Shown piece by piece: positions 33,402 through 41,454 of a stretch of 41,454 bases of DNA. Both the position numbers and the translations under genes were made by a program. The notes below the pieces were generated by a model. That model was not told the origin of the DNA and searched no databases. It saw only the letters and a list, made by a program, of their open reading frames with translations. The number at the start of each line of letters is the position of its first letter. Within the stretch, counting starts at the first letter, position 1. Source of the DNA: Oopsacas minuta (lineage: Eukaryota; Porifera; Hexactinellida; Lyssacinosida; Leucopsacidae); the NCBI GenBank assembly GCA_024704765.1, contig JAKMXF010000078.1, positions 1 through 41,454 on the forward strand. Direction: 5' to 3'.

Positions 33402-34713
33402 CAGGGTGGCTGCTAAGTTCTGATACAAAAATTCAATTACAATATAACCTTGATCGTAATGTATTTACAGTATTTTGACTATCTAAGACTCTTCATATAA
33501 CCTTCTTAATGCATTCAAATTCGATTTAGCCTACATTTTTCACAAAAATTTATACTATTGACCATGAGTCATGAGAGGTCAGTAATTGTTGAATTATAAA
33601 AGGCGGGAAAAACCCTCCTGAGATATTAAAAAATGGTAAATATTGCAAAAGGACGGAGAGCATTTATCTACAGGACAATAAAACGTTACAATGAAACTAG
33701 GGACACGAACGACAAACCAAGATCTGGTCGTCCTTGTTCTGTGACAACTGCAGCCCTCAAGGAGAGGGTCAGAGAACGGATTTGGTGAAATCCACGGTTA
33801 TCCATGAGAAAAATGGCCAAGGACTTGAAAGTTGCACGTGAAACTGTTCAAAAAGTGGTTCACCGTGACTTGAAAATGCGTTGTTTTAAAAGAAAGAAAG
33901 TACGCTTCCTCTCAGAGTTAGTCAAGACAAAACGATTGTTGAGAAGCAAGGCGTTACTTGCAAGACACGCTAACAGCGGACTCGGAAGTATCATCTTTAC
34001 AGATGAAAAGATTTTCACTATCTCTGAGGCTACGAATGTTCAAAATGATCGTGTGACCTCTACAACTATCTCAGAGATCCCTGGTAAGTTTAGGTACATC
34101 AGTCGGAAAATTAAACCTCTCTCAGTGATGATTTGGGCTGGTGTCTCTGCTGTTGGCCGCACGCCATTGATTTTCGTACCTGCTGGGGTGAAAATCACCG
34201 CGAAAACTGACAAAGACTTGATCCTAGAGCCTGTTATAAAAGATCTGAGCCAGACAATGTTTTCTGGACAGCCATTTGTTTTCCAACAAGATGGTGCTCC
34301 TGCTCATACGGCAATTACCACACAGGACTGGTTAGAGGGCAAAATCCCCGATTTTATCCCAAAGGAAGAATGGCCTCCATATTGTCCTGATTAATATCCA
34401 ATAGACTATTCTCTTTGGTCCATCTTGGAGAATAGGACTTGTTCGGTTTCACACAGCACTATAGTCCTTGAAAAAGTTTTTGTGTGTCGCGAATGGGAGA
34501 AAATACCCCCAGGAAACTCTGCGTGGCGCAGTGGAAAGTTTCCCTACCAGACTCAAGGATGTAATTTCAAAAAAAGGAGGATATATAGAATAACTATTTT
34601 AGTAATTAAATCATTACAGTAGTAAATATCGTATATGCAATATCAACATTATCTTCCAAGTTGTAAAATATAATGGAGAAAATCCTTTGTATCAGAACTT
34701 AGCAGCCACCCTA
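33402..34713 (+). mobile_element. maT-like element (DD37D) inside a P-like intron
   Basis: The ends CAGGGTGGCTGCTAAGTTC and, inverted, TAGGGTGGCTGCTAAGTTC extend for ~28 bp with only the first base different. TA flanks at 33400-33401 and 34714-34715. The element is 1,312 bp. It lies between exons C and D of the P-like gene, on the opposite strand to it. Confidence 0.94.
33633..34622 (+). pseudogene. maT-like transposase, DD37D, two stops and a late frameshift
   Basis: Starts MVNIAKGRRAFIYRTIKRYN, then the linker KPRSGRPCSVTT. A TGA interrupts at ~33787. The rest runs 196 codons open: SMRKMAKDLKVARETVQKV, SIIFTDEKIFTI (first Asp), VMIWAGVSAVGRTP, FQQDGAPAHTA (second Asp). A TAA replaces a codon in the third motif (PPYCPD-stop-YPIDYSLW); the Asp of YPIDY is 37 residues after the second Asp, the DD37D spacing. 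After WSILE the frame shifts. The transposase is close to intact and the TIRs are sharp, so the insertion is probably young compared with its host. Confidence 0.9.
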
Positions 34714-34715
34714 TA

Positions 34716-34887
34716 GTCACAATTCAATATAATTAGTATATTAACATTAAGGGATTGCATGTATTACCTAATGTATCGTCGAATATTAAAATCGCTTGTT
34801 TTCCTTATGAAATGCTCTTGTGAATCTCTAAAAAAGATATAGTCAGCTTTATGATGAAAAGTTCCAAAATTCATTATTAGTACTTAC
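34716..34887. other. Intron of the P-like gene
   Basis: No coding sequence was recognised between the maT right end and exon C. Confidence 0.5.
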
Positions 34888-35775
34888 CAATAAGAGCTCT
34901 ATCAACGTTATAGTTTGTCAGTAGATCAATCAAAGTATTTATCTGACGAATATCATTGATCATAGGAATATGGAAATCAACTTGAGTTCCATGGTAACAA
35001 CAAATAACTTCTAGAGTACGGTCTAGGGAAATGGAATTTTGAAGGCTATCTGATGCGTTGATGTAGGATTAACAATATCAAGGTAGTAGATAATCCAACC
35101 AGATGGAATATGAGTGTCAGACAATCTGGTGATGAGTTCATCGAAACCACCTATAACAAACTTACTCTGTTCCTCTTCAAAGCTCACATTACTTAGCTTC
35201 AATGCCTAGAATTTAGAGAGAACATAATTCAGGCCCATAAGCCATAGGTAATAGTTTTGCATTTGTATTCACCTGATTCTGTAGCTCATTTTCCCTTTTA
35301 TCCCTCTGAAGGTGCTTTTTTTAGAATTATCATTGAGGTAAGTAGGGCAATTGGGAAGATACTTAGGCAATGCTCCTATCTTCAATCTAGCTTGTATAGA
35401 GTGGGTTTTATTCTTGCCATCAATGTCCAAATATGACTGAGTGTCATTATGTTCTGGGGATCAAAATGATTGGTACACAAATAAATCTTCTTTAGTTAAT
35501 CCACATCTAAAAAATTTAAGAAATTATAAACGAATGGCGATATGAACTCAGTAGTGCATAATTACCAATAACACTGAAAAATTCTAAAATATGAACTTGA
35601 CCCTAAAGCCTAAGGAAAATTGATAAGAAAAAACTTTGCATATTGTGGGCTCAACATTTCTGTGCAAGAATGACTTCCACTTTTGCTCAATATCTGGAGC
35701 ATTAGATGGCATCTGGAATACTGGTATACCACGGTGAGGGTGGTTGTAACCCGTTTGACATCTGGGTGCGGAGAA

Positions 35776-36141
35776 AGATTTGAGGATACTCAGAAAATAA
35801 ACTGTATCTAACTAAGCAAATTGAAACAATCAAAGATTGAAAAGAAAGCGATCTAGACGCGTAGTGAAATATTATAATAACAACGAATAATTCATACTGG
35901 AAACTTGCTTCTAAGGGATAGAATATTGTAAAATTCTGTTATGGGTGAATAATATAATCGACTCCCAGTTATCCCTAATTTATTGGAGTGAATAGGGCCT
36001 TATGCATCGTAGGCTATGGAAGAATTGGCTTTCGAAGCTAATACTTCAAACCATGTGAACCAGAGTGAGGTTACCTCAATTGTCCAAAGTCATTTTGACA
36101 GAACAAAATATTCGGATCTCTATTATACCGATAATCTTGAG
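35776..36141. other. No gene recognised
   Basis: Upstream side of the P-like gene. I saw no clear 5' P-element terminal repeat or promoter motif here. Confidence 0.4.
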
Positions 36142-36570
36142 CAGGGGTGAGCAAACCTTTTCTGCGCGGACGCATTCTATTTCCAAATCTTATGCGCGCT
36201 GTATTAGCCTACGAATAAGTTCCATGTTCTAATTTTTTATGGAAACTCTACTAGCTAATTGTACTATAAACAATAATTACGTAATAATTAACTATTATTG
36301 TTTATTGAGAGCAATGTAGCTGATTCTTGAAATATTCGAAACCGTACCAAAAGATAGTTCTAGTATTACAAAGCTAAAACGAATTCATTAATAGGTCAGG
36401 AAGGTATCGCGGAAAGTTGACTTTGTCTCAATTTCAACATCTTCTAGATCACTTAATCAAATTTTCTATGGGACCAAATTTCCGAATGCGTAAGGAGAGT
36501 AAGACAGTGATCAAATAATTAGAGTACTCAAAAAAATTAAGCCAAGAGAGCCGTAATTTGCTCACCCCTG
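36142..36570. mobile_element. hAT MITE, 429 bp
   Basis: The ends CAGGGGTGAGCAAAC and, inverted, CAGGGGTGAGCAAAT match for 14 bases, in the hAT style. The 8 bp outside are ATCTTGAG (left) and ATCTAGGC (right), matching at 5 of 8 positions, a decayed target duplication at best. No coding capacity. Confidence 0.75.
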
Positions 36571-36661
36571 ATCTAGGCCATGTATCTATATATCGGGTGT
36601 AAAATTGAAACAGGGGACATTTTGGATACTCTAGGTTTCACTGTTGCAGTTTTTAGACATA

Positions 36662-37927
36662 CAGGGTTAGGCATAAGTCCTGCAACAAAATTTATATTTA
36701 GCTAGAGGTTCTGCGAATGGTTTTAGGTGAATATATATTTATCATATATTATCTTCAATATCTTTTTAAACAGTATTTAGAGTATTGAGTCCTGCTAGAA
36801 AAATATTTTTGATTAATTGACAAAGAAGCAAAACGGTCATTGATAATCTTGTATCATAATGAAGGCAAGTCAGCTTCGTAGTATCAAAAATAATGTCCAT
36901 AAACAGATGGATAGTCTATCATACAATCAAACGCTACAAGGAGACTAGCAGTACCCAGAACAGGTTCAGAAAAGGTAGACCTCGTTCTGTTCGTACTCTT
37001 GCTGTTAGGGAGCTCGTCCGGGAGAGGGTCATCAAGAATCCTGCCAGAAGCATCCAAAGCATGGCTTAAGACTTCAATATTTCGACCAGAAGTATGGGAA
37101 GGCTAGTAAGAGAGGATTTAGGCTTGAGATACTACAAATTTCGAGAAGTACAGTTACTTTCTGGGGTGAATAAGAGGCATAGGTATGAAAAATGTCTGAT
37201 TCTGAGAAAATGGTTCACTGGTGGCCCCCGCACCAGAGTATTGTTTTCTCCGCTGAGAAGATTTTTACCGTAGAAATGGTATATATTCGCCAAAACAGTC
37301 GAATTCTTGCTCCAGATCAAAAGTCTATTTCGCCACCAATAGGCACAATAAAAAAAACTCAGAAACCTGCCTCGGCCATAGTTTGGGGAGCTATTTCCTC
37401 TGATGTTCGGACACCTCTGGTGTTCATTGACAAAGGGGTGAAAATTAACAAAGAGGTGTATGTAGAGAGCATTTTAGAGAACGCATTAGGTGTTCCAGCA
37501 AGATTCCGCTCCCTCCCACAAAGCCAAAATGACATCTGAGTGGTTGAAACTCAATGTACCGAAATTTATATCAATTGAAGAATGCCCACCTCTTCTCCAG
37601 ATCTAAACCCTATGGATATATCTGTATATGGTCCATCTTAGAGTGCAGCGCATGTGCAAAGCCTCACAAGAATGTCGGAAGTCTGAAGTCTTCCTTGAGA
37701 AGAGAATGGGATTTAGTCAGTGTGGACGTGTTGCGTGCTGCTGTCGACAATTTTTATAAGCAATTGAGCCTATGTATCGCAGCAAAGGGCAATACATTAG
37801 AAGAGCTAGACTAATTTCATATCCTTAGCATGTATATTCACTAATTCATAACGAATTTCAACTACTGTTATGGTAAAATAAGAAATATACTAGTTTATAC
37901 TTGTTGCAGGACTTATGCCTAACCCTG
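36662..37927 (+). mobile_element. Second maT-like element (DD37D)
   Basis: The ends CAGGGTTAGGCATAAGTCC and its inverted copy are identical over more than 24 bases, flanked by TA at 36660-36661 and 37928-37929. The length is 1,266 bp. A lone end of this family lies at 2528-2549. Confidence 0.94.
36870..37814 (+). pseudogene. maT-like transposase, several frameshifts
   Basis: In the first frame: HTIKRYKETSSTQNRFRKGR, PRSVRTLAVREL, a TAA at ~37069 and then the second helix pair (ISTRSMGRLVREDLGLR). A shift leads into VFSAEKIFTVEMV (the first catalytic Asp of the usual DEK is Ala-Glu-Lys here) and SAIVWGAISSDVRTPLVF. The second Asp region (QQDSAPSHKAK) lies in another frame at ~37500-37520. The third (SSPDLNPMD) lies near 37590 after a further shift, 37 residues later by motif alignment. 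The C-terminus LRAAVDNFYKQLSLCIAAKG ends at 37814. The loss of the first Asp makes this copy catalytically dead even apart from its frameshifts. Confidence 0.85.
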
Positions 37928-37929
37928 TA

Positions 37930-38155
37930 CTTGCTTGGGTGCCAAAATTCTCCAACCTCAGATACAGTGAACATCCATGCAATTTCGAATCCATGATATG
38001 ATACCAATTTGCTAGTGTAACAACATTACATATAAAGAATACGATCAGGCTGCATAGGAGAATTGGTTGGTCTGGGCTAGAATCGCATATTAATGACTAT
38101 ATACACTAATTCAAATTTATCACTTTTAGTACATTGGATCAGAACATTTAGTATA
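37930..38155. other. No gene recognised
   Basis: Spacer between two transposon ends; nothing coding. Confidence 0.45.
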
Positions 38156-38381
38156 CAGTCTGTCAACTTGAAATTGAGAAAATATTTTTCGATGTTAGAA
38201 TGTTCCTAATTGCATTTTCAAATTGATTATCGTAATAATATTGATAGTTTGTGTTTTTCAACTATTTCTAGTCATTTCTTAACCAACTGAACTTCTCTAG
38301 CTGACTGCAGTTACAAAATATTTCAATTTATACTTAGTTACTAATCAAATATTCTATATAAATATTTATCACTTGAATTTT
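38156..38381 (+). mobile_element. Tc1-like 5' end cut at an N
   Basis: Begins CAGTCTGTCAACTTGAAATT after TA at 38154-38155, the same terminus as the element that ends at 22042. Similarity stops after about 24 bp. No partner end appears after the N at 38382. Confidence 0.6.
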
Positions 38382-38382
38382 N

Positions 38383-39539
38383 ATTTCAAAATACAACTTA
38401 ACCATCAAATATTGATAATACTATATATAGTAGATACATACGTATCTAGAAAATCAAAAAGCATTGTATATAACAAATGCTGAATTGTCAATCATAATCA
38501 GGATTTAATGGGAATGTTAATGTAGCCATATTTGTTGTTTCACAGACTTTAAGTCTAATTAGTATTAGAATATATATACGCTGTAATGGTTTAATCATTT
38601 ATGTTTAATACAATCAATTATGGATAGGTGTTCTTTGTTCAACGTTATAACTCGGAAAATAAAGTCTCAAATGTTAGTAGTGAGTACTAATATCATTATA
38701 TATTGCACAAGGCATTAATGCACATGAATAATACAGAGAAAATAGTATAAAGTAACAGTTTAGATCATTTATGAAAAATTGAAAATCGAGAGGGGTATAT
38801 TCAACAAACGTCAGATATTCACATTTAAGTGGACATATCTCAGAAATGGTTTGTTAGAAGTTCGTAATGTTTTGGGAATTTGTCGCAAATAAAGAATAGA
38901 GGTAATATACATATTCACAATCCAGATATTGAGCCTAGGTAACATTTTTGAGATTTTTAAGCAGAAATGATTCGGATATAACCGAGTCAAAACTGAACAA
39001 AACTTCCAGACTTCACAGATGTCTGTAAATAACAATTTTACACAACAAGCATTGTATTACACAACCCATACCCTCTTTTGTGTTGATAATTTTTTCAATT
39101 TTTTCGTAAAGAATATACACCCGTTTGTTTTTTTTCTGGCATGTACACAAAGAACCTATGTCTAGGAATACATATTTGACCTTAATTATATATGATCTGT
39201 AGTATGAATAATGAAATGCAATTCACCTGCAGTCCTACATTGATCATCAAATGAGATATTCTTCATGGAAAATGTTTGATCAAATATGAACCATGATCAT
39301 GATGATTAGAAGAAGCATAGCCTACTATACATAAGGCCTATTCACTTTACTAAACCAGTGATAACTGGGAGACAAGTTGTATTAATTTCAAATTTCAAAA
39401 TTCACTGATTATTAATAGTTATTATCTCCACAAATAGATTATATACTACAATACATGTAATAATAAATATATGTATATATTTATATGAATACTAATAAAT
39501 GAGATTACTTTGAACTAAGTTTTAATATTTTCCTTTCAG
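38383..39539. other. No gene recognised (over 1 kb)
   Basis: AT-rich. The minus-strand frame at 38811-39035 has no recognisable motif. No repeat matching other parts of the window was seen. Confidence 0.45.
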
Positions 39540-39733
39540 AATGGGTATGGGCTATGGATTTATTAATCTTTTTTGCTTTATTATTAAGAAAGGAATTGCT
39601 GGCTGTCATCGGTATAGTGTATAACATCTCTGTTCCGGTTGCATTAAATTGTGAACACTCATTTACCCCTCATCGTTCTCTTCGCTGTCAAGACTTAAGA
39701 GAGCCAGTTCAACTAGTATTGAGTGAGAGTTAG
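39540..39733 (+). CDS. Possible exon encoding a membrane-spanning segment
   Basis: A TTTTCCTTTCAG acceptor-like tract is followed by 64 open codons to TAG. The peptide starts WVWAMDLLIFFALLLRKELL and continues hydrophobic to PVAL, then a polar tail ending LVLSES. A single membrane helix is plausible. An alternative frame begins with ATG at 39541. No family recognised, and AT-rich sequence easily yields such hydrophobic frames. Confidence 0.22.
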
Positions 39734-40094
39734 AAGCAACAAAGTGACTTAATATGATCGTGTTCTGTTCAATTCCGGTGAATATTTTCCAAAGAGTAAT
39801 AACTACGTATAAAACAATTTTTCGAAGGCCACTTTAATCTACCGATCAGACAGCTGAATCAATTCGAAAATAGGTGGAATGTTCCAACCATTAGAGTATT
39901 ATCTTGAGTCAAGAAAAGGACGCACTAGTTGCACAATTCGGGGGTTTTAATGAAATTTTTCATCACTGAGAAGGCTGTATAACCAGAGATAAACGCCAAT
40001 GCTCGTTGTGTTGCTAAGTGTGGATCCTCATACTGATTATCGTATTGAAGAGTATACATGTATGTCAACATAGTCACCACAATCTAAAATGTTA
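39734..40094. other. No gene recognised
   Basis: Sequence beyond the 3' end of the P-like fragment on the minus strand; no P-element terminus was recognised. Confidence 0.4.
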
Positions 40095-40680
40095 TCAGAT
40101 GTGAATGTACTTAAGAATTGGAATATAGGTAGCTCTATCTTTTCGGATTATAGCTTGGCGATTGAAGAGTTTTAGAATATTGGATAGTTTTGAAGTCCTC
40201 TCGATCTCAAATACTTGACAAACTGATATATTATAATTCGATCCTGACATTTGTCTGTACAGCCAAAAATGATGCGATAGGATCATTTTGCACAAATGAA
40301 CAGAGTATATAAATATAACCGATATCCTCTGTATGGTATTCAACAGGTTTGGGAAGTGTTATGCAGGAATGTCGAAAGTTTGTCAAAATATGAGGTGTTA
40401 ACTTACCTTGCGGAACTAATGTCCTCCATGCTTCTAGCCAACGAACTATCGAAGATAAATATCTAAATCGGGGTATTCTGCTTGAGCGGTAAGCTTTCTG
40501 GATCGTTTTTATAGATTCCTTTCCGAGGAGTGTTGACATTAATATTTTCCATACTCGACTTACTATTTCAATAAGGCTACTTGTCTGTGATCTGCTGATA
40601 TTGTTCATATTGGATTGATGGATACTTAGAGCAGCAACTTTGGAAGAGTCGAAGATTCGTAGTGCTAATATTACATTCTG
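40095..40680 (-). pseudogene. P-element/THAP9-like transposase, C-terminal fragment (second copy)
   Basis: On the minus strand the frame reads RIFDSSKVAALSIHQSN, TSSLIEIVSRVWKILMSTLL, IVRWLEAWRTLVPQGKLTP, then VQNDPIASF. There it shifts frame into LYRQMSGSNYNISVCQVFE and SKLSNILKLF. WLE.W...GKLT and the VQND...YRQMSG stretch are the signatures I associate with the C-terminal part of P-like transposases. An upstream TGA lies in a position (before CAGAATGTA) that would be Arg if one base were different. It lies on the same strand as the gene at 32543-35775 but upstream of its THAP exon, so it is a separate copy. Confidence 0.68.
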
Positions 40681-40765
40681 TCATTCTAAAGTAGAAGGCC
40701 AACAAGCATTATAAGTTAGCCTCGGTCAAGTTTAGCAACAGATAGCTGTTATGATTTGTATTGTA

Positions 40766-41454
40766 CAGGGTGTCTCAAAAGTCTCTCCTCTTATGAATAC
40801 CACTATAATATAGAATTTCTTAGATAAATTCATCTAATTATTTGCTTATATATTCACTATTAAGTTTTATACATGAATTAATTCGACTTGGCATCCCATC
40901 AACTAAATTCTCAAGTATCGACGGGCTAATCCCATTCCGTATATTTTCCAAATATTTTCCGAGCTGTGTTAGATTTGTAGCGGGCTTTCTCTTGTCTAGC
41001 TCTGCTTGCATAATAGACCAAAGATTTTCGATGGGGTTTAAATCTGGGGAGTTACTAGGCCAAACTCCTTTCTCCCAAAAGCCAGGTAGATGCTTTGAAA
41101 GCCATTTCTGGGTCCTTATGGCTGTATGGGCAGGGGCGCCATCCTGCATGAAAAATTGTCTCGGACATATTTCGACAGATTTTCCTTTGGGTAAGTAGGG
41201 CTCTAGTCTTTCTACGCTTAAAGGTAGGGAGACAACACTTCTCCAGGATTTAATTAATATAGTAGTCAGTATTCACTGAGTGTTTGAGGGGATGAAGTGT
41301 AGTTCTGATAGCCCTGACCGGCTCATCATTCCCCAGACCATCATTTTCGGAGGGTTTTTGACTGATTCAACTGGGGTAATGTTGTGCGGATTAATGTCCC
41401 AAACACGATCATTCTGCCTATTAGTCGGATGGGAAAGCTCAAAAGGGCTTTCAT
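40766..41454 (-). mobile_element. Tc1-like element of the DD37E type, running off the window
   Basis: The 3' end CAGGGTGTCTCAAAAGTCTC follows TA at 40764-40765. The transposase extends to the window edge, so the 5' half and the other TIR are outside. Confidence 0.88.
40838..41454 (-). pseudogene. DD37E transposase, C-terminal two thirds
   Basis: From the window edge the frame reads ESPFELSHPTNRQNDRVW (just past the first catalytic Asp), NPPKMMVWGMMSRSGLSELH, and then a TGA at ~41276. After a small shift the reading resumes with LEPYLPKGKSVEICPRQFF and FMQDGAPAHTA, then [19 protein letters not shown]. Between the second Asp and the Glu there are 37 residues, the DD37E spacing, unlike the DD34E copies elsewhere here. 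The last 103 codons to the stop at 40838 are intact. Confidence 0.87.

Larger units (their letters stand above)
32543..35775 (-). pseudogene. P-element/THAP9-like transposase gene, multi-exon, with a nested maT insertion
   Basis: Read on the minus strand from high to low coordinates. Exon A (~35620-35775) has a THAP-like start: RCQTGYNHPHRGIPVF, FQMPSNAP and EQKWKSFL. Exon B (35273-35506; TTTTTTAG acceptor, CAG|GTGAAT donor) completes the THAP domain across a frameshift (VCTNHF in one frame, then RLKIGALPKYLPNCPTYL). Exon C (34888-35205) reads SFEEEQSKFVIGGFDELIT and, after a 1-base shift, LEVICCYHGTQVDFHIP, ending TTG|GTAAGT. Exon D (33057-33161) gives FLTSLKAETGGFNQ and LCLIMDKIHTNLAFHIK. 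Exon E (32543-32976; CTTTAG and GTAAGT) is open and includes LRSLYLMFDFVHIIKTIRNNWL. THAP plus this core is the P-element/THAP9 arrangement. The central part between C and D, and the 3' end, were not found. Confidence 0.78.

Noticed and set aside
40842-41198. Plus-strand frame of 118 codons
   Set aside because: It is the antisense of the DD37E transposase.

Overview
This is a eukaryotic, AT-rich, intron-containing window with no bacterial features. It is a graveyard of DNA transposons around two host metazoan gene fragments. The mix of Tc1/mariner, maT (DD37D), DD37E, P-element/THAP, ZMYM-type hAT and KRBA2-like integrase genes resembles what I recall of parasitic copepods (sea lice, Caligidae). 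That assignment is an inference from memory, not a database result. Six isolated N bases (2392, 9291, 17402, 21620, 32254, 38382) behave like one-base gap placeholders between contigs, because repeat structure breaks at most of them.

Layout. Positions 1-2550 hold a mariner 3' end, a tandem hairpin pair, a decayed hAT transposase of the ZMYM1 type and hAT and Tc1-like ends. Positions 3022-3630 (minus) are the terminal exon of alanine aminotransferase. Its upstream intron carries a ~2.5 kb foldback element (3681-6200) with arms of roughly 0.73 kb and a 40-bp perfect palindrome in the loop. Positions 6200-9430 hold a dispersed repeat, a possible small exon and a mariner copy. Positions 10428-11800 are a KRBA2-like integrase pseudogene with an intron and a visible DD35E triad. 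Positions 13432-15115 are a decayed copy of an unclassified repeat-family gene. Positions 15784-17090 are a full-length mariner (DD34D) with two nonsense codons and a frameshift.

Positions 17403-21619 contain half of a hAT element, a Helitron Rep remnant, a complete Tc1 element and a mariner 5' end. Positions 21621-32253 contain a Tc1 3' half, a pogo/Tigger MITE, the terminal exon of cytosolic acetyl-CoA acetyltransferase (25116-25597), a DD34E Tc1 element, a 660-bp inverted-repeat element and the other half of the hAT element. Positions 32543-35775 (minus) are a multi-exon P-element/THAP9-like gene with a maT DD37D transposon in one intron. Positions 36142-36570 are a hAT MITE and 36662-37927 a second DD37D element. 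Positions 40095-40680 are the C-terminal part of a second P-like copy, and 40766 to the end is a DD37E Tc1 element running off the window.

The only host metabolic genes visible are the two C-terminal exons, one for transamination of alanine and one for acetoacetyl-CoA thiolysis/synthesis. Neither has its upstream exons recognisable here. Everything else is mobile. The strongest non-standard result is structural: the contig ending at 32253 and the contig starting at 17403 share a 136-bp exact overlap, and joining them rebuilds one hAT element with matching terminal repeats and a 7/8 target-site duplication. The printed order of this stretch is therefore probably wrong, or the stretch is circular or tandem.
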